Positions 8,036 through 15,755 of a stretch of DNA of 64,000 nucleotides are shown here, in pieces (positions within the stretch are counted from its first letter, which is position 1; the number at the start of each line of letters is the position of its first letter). The position numbers and the translations under genes are program-made. The notes below the pieces were generated by a model, which saw only the letters and a list, made by a program, of their open reading frames with translations, was not told where the DNA came from and did not search any database. Origin of the DNA: Clostridiales bacterium (lineage in GTDB: Bacteria; Bacillota; Clostridia; Lachnospirales; Lachnospiraceae); the NCBI GenBank assembly GCA_019420275.1, contig JAHZHN010000003.1:124001-188000 (forward strand). Reading direction: 5' to 3'.

Positions 8036-8705
8036 AGAAGCGGGAAATGGAGAGCCTTTAATTTTGCTTCATGGAAATGGAGAAGACGGAAGCTGTTTTG
8101 CAGATGTCATGGAGCATTTTGCTTATCGGTACAGGGTGATTGCAGTCGACACCCGTGGGCATGGAAAATCTCCGAGAGGAGATGCACCATTTACAATCCG
8201 GCAGTTTGCGAAAGATCTTAAGGAATTTATGGATCAGAAGAAAATTGAAAAAGCGAATCTTCTGGGATTTTCTGATGGAGGCAACATTGCAATGATCTTT
8301 GCTCTTCAGTATCCGGAGAGAGTACTAAAACTGATACTAAATGGTGCTAATTTGAATGAAAAAGGTGTTAAACCGTCGGTGCAGATTCCGATTGAAATTG
8401 GATATCGGATTGCACGGATTTTTTCAGGAATCAGTCAGAAGGCGCGGAAAAATGCGGAGATGCTGGGACTTATGGTTCATGATCCTAATGTGAATCCGGA
8501 TCAGCTCCATAGTCTTTGTATGCCGGTCTTGGTGATTGCGGGGAGGCAGGATATGATCAAACAAAAACACACAGAGCTGATTGCCAGAAGTATTCCAAAT
8601 GCTTGGCTTTCCATCATTCCCGGAGATCATTTTATTGCTTACAAAGAGCCGAAAATGTTCTGTAAAGAAGTGGAAGGATTTTTAGAAAACGGAGAAAATG
8701 CTTGA
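8019..8705 (+). CDS. Alpha/beta hydrolase
   Basis: 228 residues with GTG start at 8019, preceded by GGAGAGG and overlapping ddh by 17 bases. It has the oxyanion segment LLHGNG (17-20), the nucleophile elbow GFSDGG (Ser85), a late Asp in AGRQD and the His in PGDHF. The family spans esterases, thioesterases and dienelactone hydrolases; substrate cannot be told. Translational coupling to ddh is likely, though no shared pathway is evident. Confidence 0.88.
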   Translation: MQLYYREAGNGEPLILLHGNGEDGSCFADVMEHFAYRYRVIAVDTRGHGKSPRGDAPFTIRQFAKDLKEFMDQKKIEKANLLGFSDGGNIAMIFALQYPERVLKLILNGANLNEKGVKPSVQIPIEIGYRIARIFSGISQKARKNAEMLGLMVHDPNVNPDQLHSLCMPVLVIAGRQDMIKQKHTELIARSIPNAWLSIIPGDHFIAYKEPKMFCKEVEGFLENGENA

Positions 8706-8792
8706 ATGATCATAAAATAACAGATAAAATAAGAAAAAAAGTGACAAATCATACCAAGGAATGAAATGATTCTAAAATAAGTATAAATTCTA

Positions 8793-8821
8793 TTGATTTC
8801 GTTATATACTAACGTTATAAT
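8793..8821 (+). promoter_or_regulatory. Promoter of the YugP-like gene
   Basis: TTGATT (8793-8798), 17-bp spacer, TATAAT (8816-8821), 33 bp before the ATG at 8855. Confidence 0.7.
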
Positions 8822-8854
8822 GCTATCAAGCAGAGAAGAAAGAAGGGAGCATTT

Positions 8855-9559
8855 ATGTTTTACCCATATGGATTTTATTTTGATGGAACGTACCTTTTGA
8901 TTATTATAGGCGCAATCATAACAATGGTTGCATCTTCTAAGATGAATTCTACATTCCGAAGGTATTCAAGAGTAAGATGTCACTGTGGACTGACAGGATC
9001 TCAGGCAGCAGAGCGGATCTTAAATCAGGCAGGAATCTATGATGTTTCCGTACAGCGGGTAAGAGGAAACCTGACAGACCATTATGACCCAAGGAATAAA
9101 GTGCTGCGTTTGTCAGATTCCACTTACGGATCAGATTCCATTGCGGCCATTGGAGTTGCTGCCCATGAGTGCGGTCATGCAATCCAGCATCAGAAGGGAT
9201 ATGTACCTTTGACAATTCGTGGGGCTTTGGTGCCAATTGTCAATATTGGATCCAATTTGTCATGGGTGTTCATTATTGCGGGAATCTTTTTGGGCATGAA
9301 CCAGTCATTGATTCATTTTGGAATTATTTTGTTTTCTTTGGCAGTTATTTTCCAGCTGGTTACACTTCCAGTTGAGTTTAATGCATCTGCCAGAGCACTG
9401 AAGATTCTCGGAAATACAGGAATCATGTATGGAGATGAAGTCGCACAGACAAGAAAGGTACTGTCAGCTGCCGCATTAACTTACGTTGCAGGCGCGGCTG
9501 CTGCACTGTTGAGTTTGCTGCGTTTAGTTCTTTTGTTTGGAGGCAGTGACAGAGACTGA
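8855..9559 (+). CDS. YugP-family membrane zinc metallopeptidase
   Basis: 234 residues. An N-terminal membrane helix (about 12-27) is followed by a cytosol-facing domain with the zinc motif HECGH (104-108), then at least three further hydrophobic segments. NPRNKVLRLS-like text (DPRNKVLRLSDSTYGSDSIAAIGVAAHECGH region) and LPVEFNASARAL are conserved in the YugP family, widespread in Firmicutes. The physiological substrate is not established. It is a single-gene unit between a promoter and a strong terminator. Confidence 0.9.
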   Translation: MFYPYGFYFDGTYLLIIIGAIITMVASSKMNSTFRRYSRVRCHCGLTGSQAAERILNQAGIYDVSVQRVRGNLTDHYDPRNKVLRLSDSTYGSDSIAAIGVAAHECGHAIQHQKGYVPLTIRGALVPIVNIGSNLSWVFIIAGIFLGMNQSLIHFGIILFSLAVIFQLVTLPVEFNASARALKILGNTGIMYGDEVAQTRKVLSAAALTYVAGAAAALLSLLRLVLLFGGSDRD

Positions 9560-9601
9560 TTTGTCCTATGATCGTATTTGATTTTACAGCAGGAAGAAAT
9601 A

Positions 9602-9643
9602 AAAATTCCTCTGGGTTATATCAAAACCCGGAGGAATTTTTTT
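9602..9643 (+). terminator. Terminator after the YugP-like gene
   Basis: ATTCCTCTGGGTT pairs with AACCCGGAGGAAT around a short loop and is followed by seven Ts. It separates this gene from the convergent merR. Confidence 0.88.
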
Positions 9644-9653
9644 GTAATGGCAG

Positions 9654-10073
9654 TTATAAAAACGGATGCCGGTGTTTGTTTTTATCTGAAAGTGATTCAT
9701 GGATTTTAGTTGTTCCGGCGTTGAGTGCAGTTTCATAGTACCAACATTTGTAATTGATCATTTCCAATGTCTGTTTCAGCTCTTCAATCTTCCGTAAAGT
9801 TTCTTCCCGGCGTTCTAAAAACATTTTATATCGAAGCTGGATTGTAGAGTCTCCCTCAGAGCACCAGTCAATAAATTGTTTAATTTTTTTAATAGACATA
9901 CCTGTTTTTTTCAGACATTCGATGATAGACAAACGGTCAAGATCATCGTCATCAAATTTGCGGATTCCAGAGGCAGTGCGGCTGACAGATGGAAGCAGAC
10001 CTTCTTTCTCATAATAACGCAGGGTGGAAGGTGAAATATTTGTTTTTTTTGCAACTTCTCCTATCGTATACAT
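9654..10073 (-). CDS. MerR-family transcriptional regulator (AdhR/NmlR-like)
   Basis: 139 residues. The N-terminal MerR helix-turn-helix is clear: MYTIGEVAKKTNISPSTLRYYEKEGLLP, then a winged segment and a long dimerisation helix (about 80-110). There is no metal-binding cysteine loop; single cysteines lie in WCSEGD and YKCWYYET. The YKCWYYETALNAG tail is typical of the aldehyde- or thiol-responsive AdhR/NmlR branch. It is divergent from larB, and a 19-bp-spacer promoter in the gap faces the lar genes, so it is the likely activator of that operon. The inducing signal is not known. Confidence 0.9.
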   Translation of the reverse strand: MYTIGEVAKKTNISPSTLRYYEKEGLLPSVSRTASGIRKFDDDDLDRLSIIECLKKTGMSIKKIKQFIDWCSEGDSTIQLRYKMFLERREETLRKIEELKQTLEMINYKCWYYETALNAGTTKIHESLSDKNKHRHPFL

Positions 10074-10089
10074 AATAACCCTTTCTTGC

Positions 10090-10120
10090 TTGACTTCGAG
10101 TGAACTTTAAGTGATAAGAT
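10090..10120 (+). promoter_or_regulatory. MerR-type promoter/operator of the lar operon
   Basis: TTGACT (10090-10095), 19-bp spacer, TAAGAT (10115-10120). The spacer holds an imperfect dyad, ACTTCGAGTGAACTTTAAGT (10093-10112), 14 of 20 positions symmetric. Long 19-20 bp spacers over a dyad are the rule for promoters that MerR proteins untwist. CTTGACTTCGAGT resembles operators of AdhR-like regulators. Confidence 0.7.
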
Positions 10121-10232
10121 AATTGTACAATGAAAAAGTCCAGTATGCAAGAATGAATCTTGTGATAAACAGAAATTCAAAGTACAATGAAGAAGACGAA
10201 AAAGAACAGTACAGGAGGTATGTGGCTGACAG

Positions 10233-10982
10233 ATGGAAGTACAGGAGATATTATCAAAGGTAAAGGAAGGCACAATGTCTATAGAAGAAGCCCAGCGGTA
10301 TTTTAAGAGACAGCCTTTTGAGGAATTGGGGTATGCAAAATTGGATAACCATAGAAAAATCCGTTCAGGATTTGCTGAAGTGATTTTTTGCAGCGGAAAG
10401 GCAGATGAGCATCTGCGGCAAATTGTTGGAAAACTATACGAGGAAGAAGGCGAAGTTTTTGGAACGCGCGCAAGCAGAGAACAATATGAAATGCTGAAAA
10501 AGACATATCCTGAATTAAAATATGATGAGATTTCCAGAATTATAAAAATAGAAAAAAGAGAAAAAAGGAAAGAAGGGAAAATTGCTGTATGCACTGCAGG
10601 AACAGCAGATATCGCAGTAGCAGAAGAAGCGGCACAGACAGCTGAGTATTTTGGTTCCAGAGTAGAAAGAATCTATGATGTTGGGGTCAGCGGGCTGCAT
10701 CGTTTACTGGCAAGACTGGACACCATTCAAAGCGCAAACTGTATTATTGCAATTGCGGGAATGGAAGGAGCCCTGGCAAGTGTGATCGGAGGACTGGTGG
10801 ATAAGCCGGTGATTGCGGTTCCAACTTCCATAGGATACGGAGCAAATATGAAGGGAATATCGGCCCTTCTGACGATGATCAATTCTTGTGCCAACGGGAT
10901 TGCGGTAGTGAATATTGATAATGGCTATGGAGCTGGATATATGGCAACACAGATTAACAGATTGGGGGTAAGACATGAATAA
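10233..10982 (+). CDS. larB: Nickel-pincer cofactor biosynthesis protein LarB
   Basis: 249 residues, ending in a PurE/AIR-carboxylase-like domain (GKIAVCTAGTADIAVAEEA, AGMEGALASVIGGLVDKPVIAVPTSIGYG). LarB carboxylates and hydrolyses nicotinic acid adenine dinucleotide to pyridinium-3,5-biscarboxylic acid mononucleotide, the first step towards the nickel-pincer nucleotide. GGAGG at 10214-10218 is 14 bases from the ATG, a long gap that may weaken initiation. It overlaps larC by 8 bases. Confidence 0.94.
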   Translation: MEVQEILSKVKEGTMSIEEAQRYFKRQPFEELGYAKLDNHRKIRSGFAEVIFCSGKADEHLRQIVGKLYEEEGEVFGTRASREQYEMLKKTYPELKYDEISRIIKIEKREKRKEGKIAVCTAGTADIAVAEEAAQTAEYFGSRVERIYDVGVSGLHRLLARLDTIQSANCIIAIAGMEGALASVIGGLVDKPVIAVPTSIGYGANMKGISALLTMINSCANGIAVVNIDNGYGAGYMATQINRLGVRHE

Positions 10983-12348
10983 AACATTGTATCTGGAATG
11001 CTGCAGCGGAATCAGCGGGGATATGTTCGTTGGTGCTTTGCTGGATTTGGGAGCAGATGAAAAAGGTTTGAAGGAAGTGCTCGAAAGCCTTCCGGTAGAT
11101 GGTTTTGAGGTAAAAATCACCAGAAAGAAAAAGGCAGGACTAGATGGCTGTGATTTTAATGTTATCTTGGACCATGAGCATGAAAATCATGATCATGATA
11201 TGGAGTATCTCCATGGACATGATATGGAGTATCAAAAGGAACATCATCATATGCATGAGATTCAAGAGCACGCTCATGTTCATGAACATCAGCATGAACA
11301 TTACCATGGCCATCATCATGAGCATGGCCATCATCATGAGCACGGCCACCATCATGAGCACGGCCACCATCATGAACACAGAGGTCTGACGGATATCTTA
11401 GGAATCATTGCTCAGTCTCGACTTAATCAGAATGCCAGACAGATTGCTTCTGATATTTTTCGGATTATTGCTCAGGCGGAGGCAAAAGCGCATGGAGAAC
11501 CTATGGATCGGGTACATTTTCATGAAGTAGGAGCAGTGGATTCCATTGCGGATATTTGTGCGGCAGCATTTTGTCTTGATGATCTGGGAATTCGTGAAGT
11601 TATTGTTACGGAATTATATGAAGGCTGTGGAACAATCCGTTGTCAGCATGGAGTCATTCCTGTTCCTGTGCCTGCGGTAACTCACATTGCTGCAGATCAT
11701 CATCTGAGGCTGCATATGACAGGGGTTCGTGGTGAACTGGTGACACCAACTGGAGCGGCAATTGCGGCGGCCACCCGCACGTCAGATCATCTTCCAGAGA
11801 AATTTAAAATCTTGAAAACAGGAATTGGAACGGGCAAAAGAGATTATGATTGTCCGGGCATTTTAAGGGCGATGCTGATTGAACCTGAGACAGGGCAAAA
11901 AGATGAAATCTGGAAGCTGGAAACAAACATTGATGACTGCAGCGGAGAGGTGTTTGGCAGTCTCATGGAAATTTTATTCCAGGCAGGCGCCAGGGATGTC
12001 CACTATTTTCCTGTATATATGAAGAAAAATCGTCCGGCATATCAGCTGAACGTAGTTTGCGATGAAGACCAGATACAAACACTGGAACAGATTATTTTCC
12101 GGGAGACGACAACAATTGGGATTCGCCGTGTAAGGATGGAGCGAACGATTCTTGCCCGCAGAGAAATAGAAGTGGCTGGATGGTTCGGCACGGCAAAGGT
12201 AAAAGTTTGTGATCTGCCTTCCGGAGATCGAGCGTATCCGGAATATGAAAGTGTAAAAGAAATCAGCGATCGGCATAGGATTTCTTATATGGAAGCCTAT
12301 CAGGAGATCGTGCAGGCATGGAAAGAAAGAGGAGAACATGAAGAATAA
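10975..12348 (+). CDS. larC: Nickel-pincer cofactor nickel insertase LarC (single ORF)
   Basis: 457 residues beginning MNKTLYLECCSGISGDMFVGALLDLG, the family start. It inserts nickel into the sulfurated pincer nucleotide in a CTP-dependent reaction. Residues 66-137 are extremely His-rich and include four copies of GHHHEH (112-135), probably a nickel store. The C-terminal half (LETNIDDCSGEVFG, RETTTIGIRRVRMERTILAR) is continuous with the N-terminal half, whereas Lactiplantibacillus joins LarC1 and LarC2 by programmed frameshift. It overlaps larE by 11 bases. Confidence 0.95.
   Translation: MNKTLYLECCSGISGDMFVGALLDLGADEKGLKEVLESLPVDGFEVKITRKKKAGLDGCDFNVILDHEHENHDHDMEYLHGHDMEYQKEHHHMHEIQEHAHVHEHQHEHYHGHHHEHGHHHEHGHHHEHGHHHEHRGLTDILGIIAQSRLNQNARQIASDIFRIIAQAEAKAHGEPMDRVHFHEVGAVDSIADICAAAFCLDDLGIREVIVTELYEGCGTIRCQHGVIPVPVPAVTHIAADHHLRLHMTGVRGELVTPTGAAIAAATRTSDHLPEKFKILKTGIGTGKRDYDCPGILRAMLIEPETGQKDEIWKLETNIDDCSGEVFGSLMEILFQAGARDVHYFPVYMKKNRPAYQLNVVCDEDQIQTLEQIIFRETTTIGIRRVRMERTILARREIEVAGWFGTAKVKVCDLPSGDRAYPEYESVKEISDRHRISYMEAYQEIVQAWKERGEHEE
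11308..11379 (+). repeat. Four 18-bp tandem repeats inside larC
   Basis: Units at 11308, 11326, 11344 and 11362 each encode Gly-His-His-His-Glu-His and differ only at synonymous third positions. The copy number could change by slippage without shifting the frame. Confidence 0.9.
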
Positions 12349-13168
12349 GCAAGTTTATCTTTGCCAGATCATGGAACAATATGCGGCGGATGATGTGATG
12401 GTTGCGTTTTCCGGAGGTGTTGACAGTGCCCTGCTGCTGAAACTTGCCTGTGAGGCCGCAGGAAAAACGGGAAAAAAAGTTTACGCAGTAACGGTTCATA
12501 CGATGCTGCATCCGACAGAAGAGCTGGAGGCCGCAGAAAAAACAGCCAAAGAGATGGGAGCCATACATCATGTGCTTCGGATTGATGAGCTTAGAGATGC
12601 TCAGATTGCAGAAAATCCTCAGAACCGATGTTATTTGTGTAAGCGGCATCTTTTTTGTGAAATCCGAGAATTGGCAGAAAAAAAAGGAATATCTGTTATT
12701 ATCGAAGGAACGAATGAAGATGATCTTTATGTCTATCGCCCGGGAATCCGAGCGGTCAGGGAACTAAAAATCAAAAGCCCTCTGGCGGATGCAAACATGA
12801 CAAAAGATGAAGTTCGTGCTTTGGCCAGAGAATATGGCTTGAATATTTCTTCAAAGCCGTCCATGCCTTGCCTGGCAACTCGATTTCCGTATGGGACAAA
12901 ACTGTCCTATGAGAAACTAAAGCAGGTGAATCAAGGGGAGATGTTTCTGAGAAAGCTTGGCTATCGAAATGTAAGAATCCGAGTCTATGGAGATTTAATT
13001 CGGGTTGAGATTGACAATGATGAAATGCAGCGATTTGTGAATGAAAAAGATAATATTATTTCCCATTTGAAAGGACTGGGTTATTCTTATATCACAATGG
13101 ATTTGGAAGGTTTCCGTTCCGGAAGCATGGACCTGCAGATAAAGAAATACAAAGAAGGGAGAAAATAG
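12338..13168 (+). CDS. larE: LarE, pincer-cofactor sulfur transferase (cluster type)
   Basis: 276 residues. PP-loop SGGVDS (25-30) identifies an ATP pyrophosphatase that adenylates the biscarboxylic nucleotide before sulfur insertion. Cysteines 98 and 101 (CYLC) and 178 (MPCLATR) match the three-cysteine form thought to hold a [4Fe-4S] cluster, as in Thermotoga, rather than the single sacrificial Cys176 of Lactiplantibacillus. Such a LarE could turn over catalytically. It begins inside larC and is 2 bases from nikMN. Confidence 0.93.
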   Translation: MKNKQVYLCQIMEQYAADDVMVAFSGGVDSALLLKLACEAAGKTGKKVYAVTVHTMLHPTEELEAAEKTAKEMGAIHHVLRIDELRDAQIAENPQNRCYLCKRHLFCEIRELAEKKGISVIIEGTNEDDLYVYRPGIRAVRELKIKSPLADANMTKDEVRALAREYGLNISSKPSMPCLATRFPYGTKLSYEKLKQVNQGEMFLRKLGYRNVRIRVYGDLIRVEIDNDEMQRFVNEKDNIISHLKGLGYSYITMDLEGFRSGSMDLQIKKYKEGRK

Positions 13169-13170
13169 TT

Positions 13171-14163
13171 ATGCATATGGCAGACGCGCTGGTGGCGCCG
13201 GCGGTTGCGGGAACTATGTACGTGTGTTCTGCAGCAGCAATGACATATTCAATAAAGAAGATCCACCTGGAGGTGGATACCAAACAGATTCCTGTTATGG
13301 GAGTTATGGGAGCATTTGTATTTGCAGCTCAGATGATTAATTTTACAATTCCGGGAACAGGATCTTCCGGACATTTATGCGGAGGTATGATGCTGTCTGC
13401 GATTTTGGGTCCATTTGCAGGTTTTTTAACGATGATCGGTGTACTGCTGGTACAGTGCCTGCTTTTTGCAGACGGCGGTCTGCTGGCGCTGGGAGCTAAT
13501 ATATGGAATATGGCTTTTTATGGGTGTTTTATTGGCGGAATGGTTATTTGGAGAATGATTATGAAAAATGGAACGTCAAAGAAAAAGATTGCTGCAGCTT
13601 CTATTTTAGGATGTATCCTGACACTTCAGCTGGGAGCCTTTTCTGTGACTTTGGAAACTTTGGCTTCAGGAATTACGGAGCTTCCATTTGCGGTTTTTGT
13701 AGGGACTATGCAGCCGATTCATCTGGCAATCGGACTTGTGGAAGGCCTTATTACGTCGGCGGTTCTCTGCTTTATTTATGATGCGAGACCGGAACTGCTT
13801 TGGATGCATCAGAAAAAAGACAGAGGGAAACTCTCCTATAAAGGAACTGTAGGAGTTCTGGCGTGTGCTGCTCTGGTTATTGGGGGGCTGCTGTCTCTAG
13901 CGGCATCTTCTAATCCGGACGGGTTGGAGTGGTCCATGGGGAAAGTGGCCGGAACAACGGAATTGTCTGCTTCCGGAGCCATACATCAAGCTGCGCACAA
14001 AATACAGGAACTTACAGCGCTGCTTCCAGATTATTCTTTGAAAGGATCATCGGCTGCTGCGGGAACATCCATTTCAGGAATTTTGGGAGCTTTGATTGTG
14101 GCAGCTTTATGTATTCTGATCTGTGTCTGCGTGAAGGCTGTAAGAAAAAAGAAAGTGAAGTAG
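13171..14163 (+). CDS. nikMN: Nickel ECF transporter substrate-binding membrane protein (NikM/CbiM with NikN-like tail)
   Basis: 330 residues, about seven hydrophobic segments. The start MHMADAL keeps His2, whose N-terminal backbone binds the metal in NikM/CbiM. HLCGGMMLSAILGPFAGF is the core motif. The C-terminal extension has a second unit (SSNPDGLEWS) like the small subunit NikN/CbiN fused in-frame. Cobalt and nickel types are hard to separate by eye; placement after larBCE argues for nickel. The GGGAG site lies just before the ATG. Confidence 0.9.
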   Translation: MHMADALVAPAVAGTMYVCSAAAMTYSIKKIHLEVDTKQIPVMGVMGAFVFAAQMINFTIPGTGSSGHLCGGMMLSAILGPFAGFLTMIGVLLVQCLLFADGGLLALGANIWNMAFYGCFIGGMVIWRMIMKNGTSKKKIAAASILGCILTLQLGAFSVTLETLASGITELPFAVFVGTMQPIHLAIGLVEGLITSAVLCFIYDARPELLWMHQKKDRGKLSYKGTVGVLACAALVIGGLLSLAASSNPDGLEWSMGKVAGTTELSASGAIHQAAHKIQELTALLPDYSLKGSSAAAGTSISGILGALIVAALCILICVCVKAVRKKKVK

Positions 14164-14165
14164 CT

Positions 14166-14942
14166 GTGGGAAAAATCAGAGAAGCAATTTATGGAATTCA
14201 TCATATGGATGAAACTGCATCAAAAGATCGCTGGATACAGAATCTTCATCCACTGGCAAAACTCCTGGTAACTTTTACCTATATTTTTGTTGTGGTTTCA
14301 TTTGATAAATATGACCTGGCAGGACTTGGGGTTATGGGTGTCTATATTTTTGCTCTGTTTTTCTTTGGAAAATTTCCAGTTTTTCGGGCAATACGGCAGT
14401 TAAAAGTCATTCTGGCAGTTTCTGCAGCTGTGGGGATTGCCAATCCGTTTTTAGACCACAGTGTTTGGATAGAAATTGGAGGGTTTGTGATTACCGGCGG
14501 AATGATCTCTATGATTACATTGATGTTAAAAGGAATTTATGCGGTGCTTGCGTCTTATCTTTTGATTGCGTCTACTTCAATTGAGGAAATTTGTTATGCA
14601 CTTCAATGCATTAAGATCCCAAAAGTTTTTATCACAGTCATTTTACTGATTTATCGGTATATGATTGTGCTTTTAAAAGAAGCCGAAAGAATTATGCTGG
14701 CATATGAAATGCGGGCTCCTGGACAGAAGGGAGTCCATTGGAAAGTATGGGGATCTTTGGCGGGACAGCTGCTTTTACGAAGCATTGACAGGGCTCAGAT
14801 TGTTTATGAAAGTATGATGCTCAGAGGGTATGATGGAACATTTCATTTGATTCGAAGGAAGAAAAATACAGCAAAAAGTCTGGCTTATGCGGCCGGATGG
14901 ATTCTCATCATTTCTTTATACCGTTTTCTTGCCGGTATTTGA
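14166..14942 (+). CDS. nikQ: ECF transporter transmembrane subunit NikQ/CbiQ
   Basis: About 258 residues from GTG 14166; ATG 14205 is an alternative. NLHPLAKLL near the N-terminus and the coupling segment AYEMRAPGQKG with ESMMLRGYDGT (the Ala-Arg-Gly boxes) match EcfT proteins, with five to six membrane helices between them. It joins the substrate-binding protein to the ATPase. The start is uncertain because no strong ribosome site precedes either codon, and coupling to nikMN (2-base gap) is likely. Confidence 0.88.
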   Translation: MGKIREAIYGIHHMDETASKDRWIQNLHPLAKLLVTFTYIFVVVSFDKYDLAGLGVMGVYIFALFFFGKFPVFRAIRQLKVILAVSAAVGIANPFLDHSVWIEIGGFVITGGMISMITLMLKGIYAVLASYLLIASTSIEEICYALQCIKIPKVFITVILLIYRYMIVLLKEAERIMLAYEMRAPGQKGVHWKVWGSLAGQLLLRSIDRAQIVYESMMLRGYDGTFHLIRRKKNTAKSLAYAAGWILIISLYRFLAGI

Positions 14943-14989
14943 GATGACAGAAAAATGTTTTCAGTTAAAATGATAGGAGGAAATATCAC

Positions 14990-15736
14990 ATGCAGACCAT
15001 TGAGATTAGTCATTTGTCTTTTGCCTATGGCAATGAGCCTGTGCTTTCTGATGTCTGCTTTCAGGCAAAAGGAGAGGAGACCATAGGGATTATTGGCGCC
15101 AATGGAGTAGGAAAATCTACGTTGTTAAAGATCATGGTAGGAATTTTATCAGAATACCATGGGATCTTAAGAATCTGCGGAATGGATGTGGAAAAGAAGA
15201 ATCTGACACAGATCAGGGAAAAGACAGGCTATGTATTTCAGGATTCTGAAAGTCAGCTTTTTATGTCCAATGTCTATGAAGATGTGGCGTTTGCACCGAG
15301 AAACTATGGATATCCGGAGGAAGAAGTAAAAAGAAGAACAGAAAAAGCACTTGATATGGTTCATATCAAAGATCTTCAGAGAAAACAGATTTACCGTTTG
15401 TCTGGAGGACAGAAAAAACTGGCGTCTATTGCAACAATCTTGTCTACCAATCCAGAAATCATCCTTCTGGATGAGCCTTCTGTTGCTCTGGATCCGCAAA
15501 ATCGGAGGAATCTCATTCGCATCCTAAGAGAGCTTCCAGGGATGAAAATCATAGCATCCCATGATATGGATATGATCTGGGATACGTGCAGCCGTACTGT
15601 TCTAATGTCAGGCGGCAAAATTATAGCAGATGGAAGGACAAAAGAAATATTAACGAAGCAGGATTTGCTGGAAGCACATGGACTGGAACTTCCGATGTTT
15701 GTGGCGGGACAGCAAAGCATGCAGAAGAAAAATTGA
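14990..15736 (+). CDS. nikO: ECF transporter ATPase NikO/CbiO
   Basis: 248 residues with Walker A GANGVGKST (36-44), Q-loop VFQDSESQLF, signature RLSGGQKKLA and Walker B ILLDEPSVALDP, ending in the switch His of ASHDMDM. It powers nickel uptake with NikMN and NikQ. AGGAGG sits 8 bases before the ATG. A single ATPase is expected for metal-specific group I ECF systems, matching what is seen. Confidence 0.93.
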   Translation: MQTIEISHLSFAYGNEPVLSDVCFQAKGEETIGIIGANGVGKSTLLKIMVGILSEYHGILRICGMDVEKKNLTQIREKTGYVFQDSESQLFMSNVYEDVAFAPRNYGYPEEEVKRRTEKALDMVHIKDLQRKQIYRLSGGQKKLASIATILSTNPEIILLDEPSVALDPQNRRNLIRILRELPGMKIIASHDMDMIWDTCSRTVLMSGGKIIADGRTKEILTKQDLLEAHGLELPMFVAGQQSMQKKN

Positions 15737-15755
15737 TCAGCGGGAGGAATGTTAA

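Noticed and set aside
10061..10594. A 177-residue minus-strand frame overlapping the merR-larB gap.
   Set aside because: It would cover the MerR promoter and most of larB's start, has no ribosome site, and is rich in Ser/Cys/Phe like a shadow.
11308..11379. Regular 18-bp tandem repeats could suggest a CRISPR array.
   Set aside because: There are no spacers; the repeats are in frame and code for GHHHEH in larC.
13929..14165. The nikQ frame stays open far into nikMN, allowing a longer protein.
   Set aside because: The extra residues show no ECF-like text and overlap the well-supported nikMN; family length fits GTG 14166 or ATG 14205.
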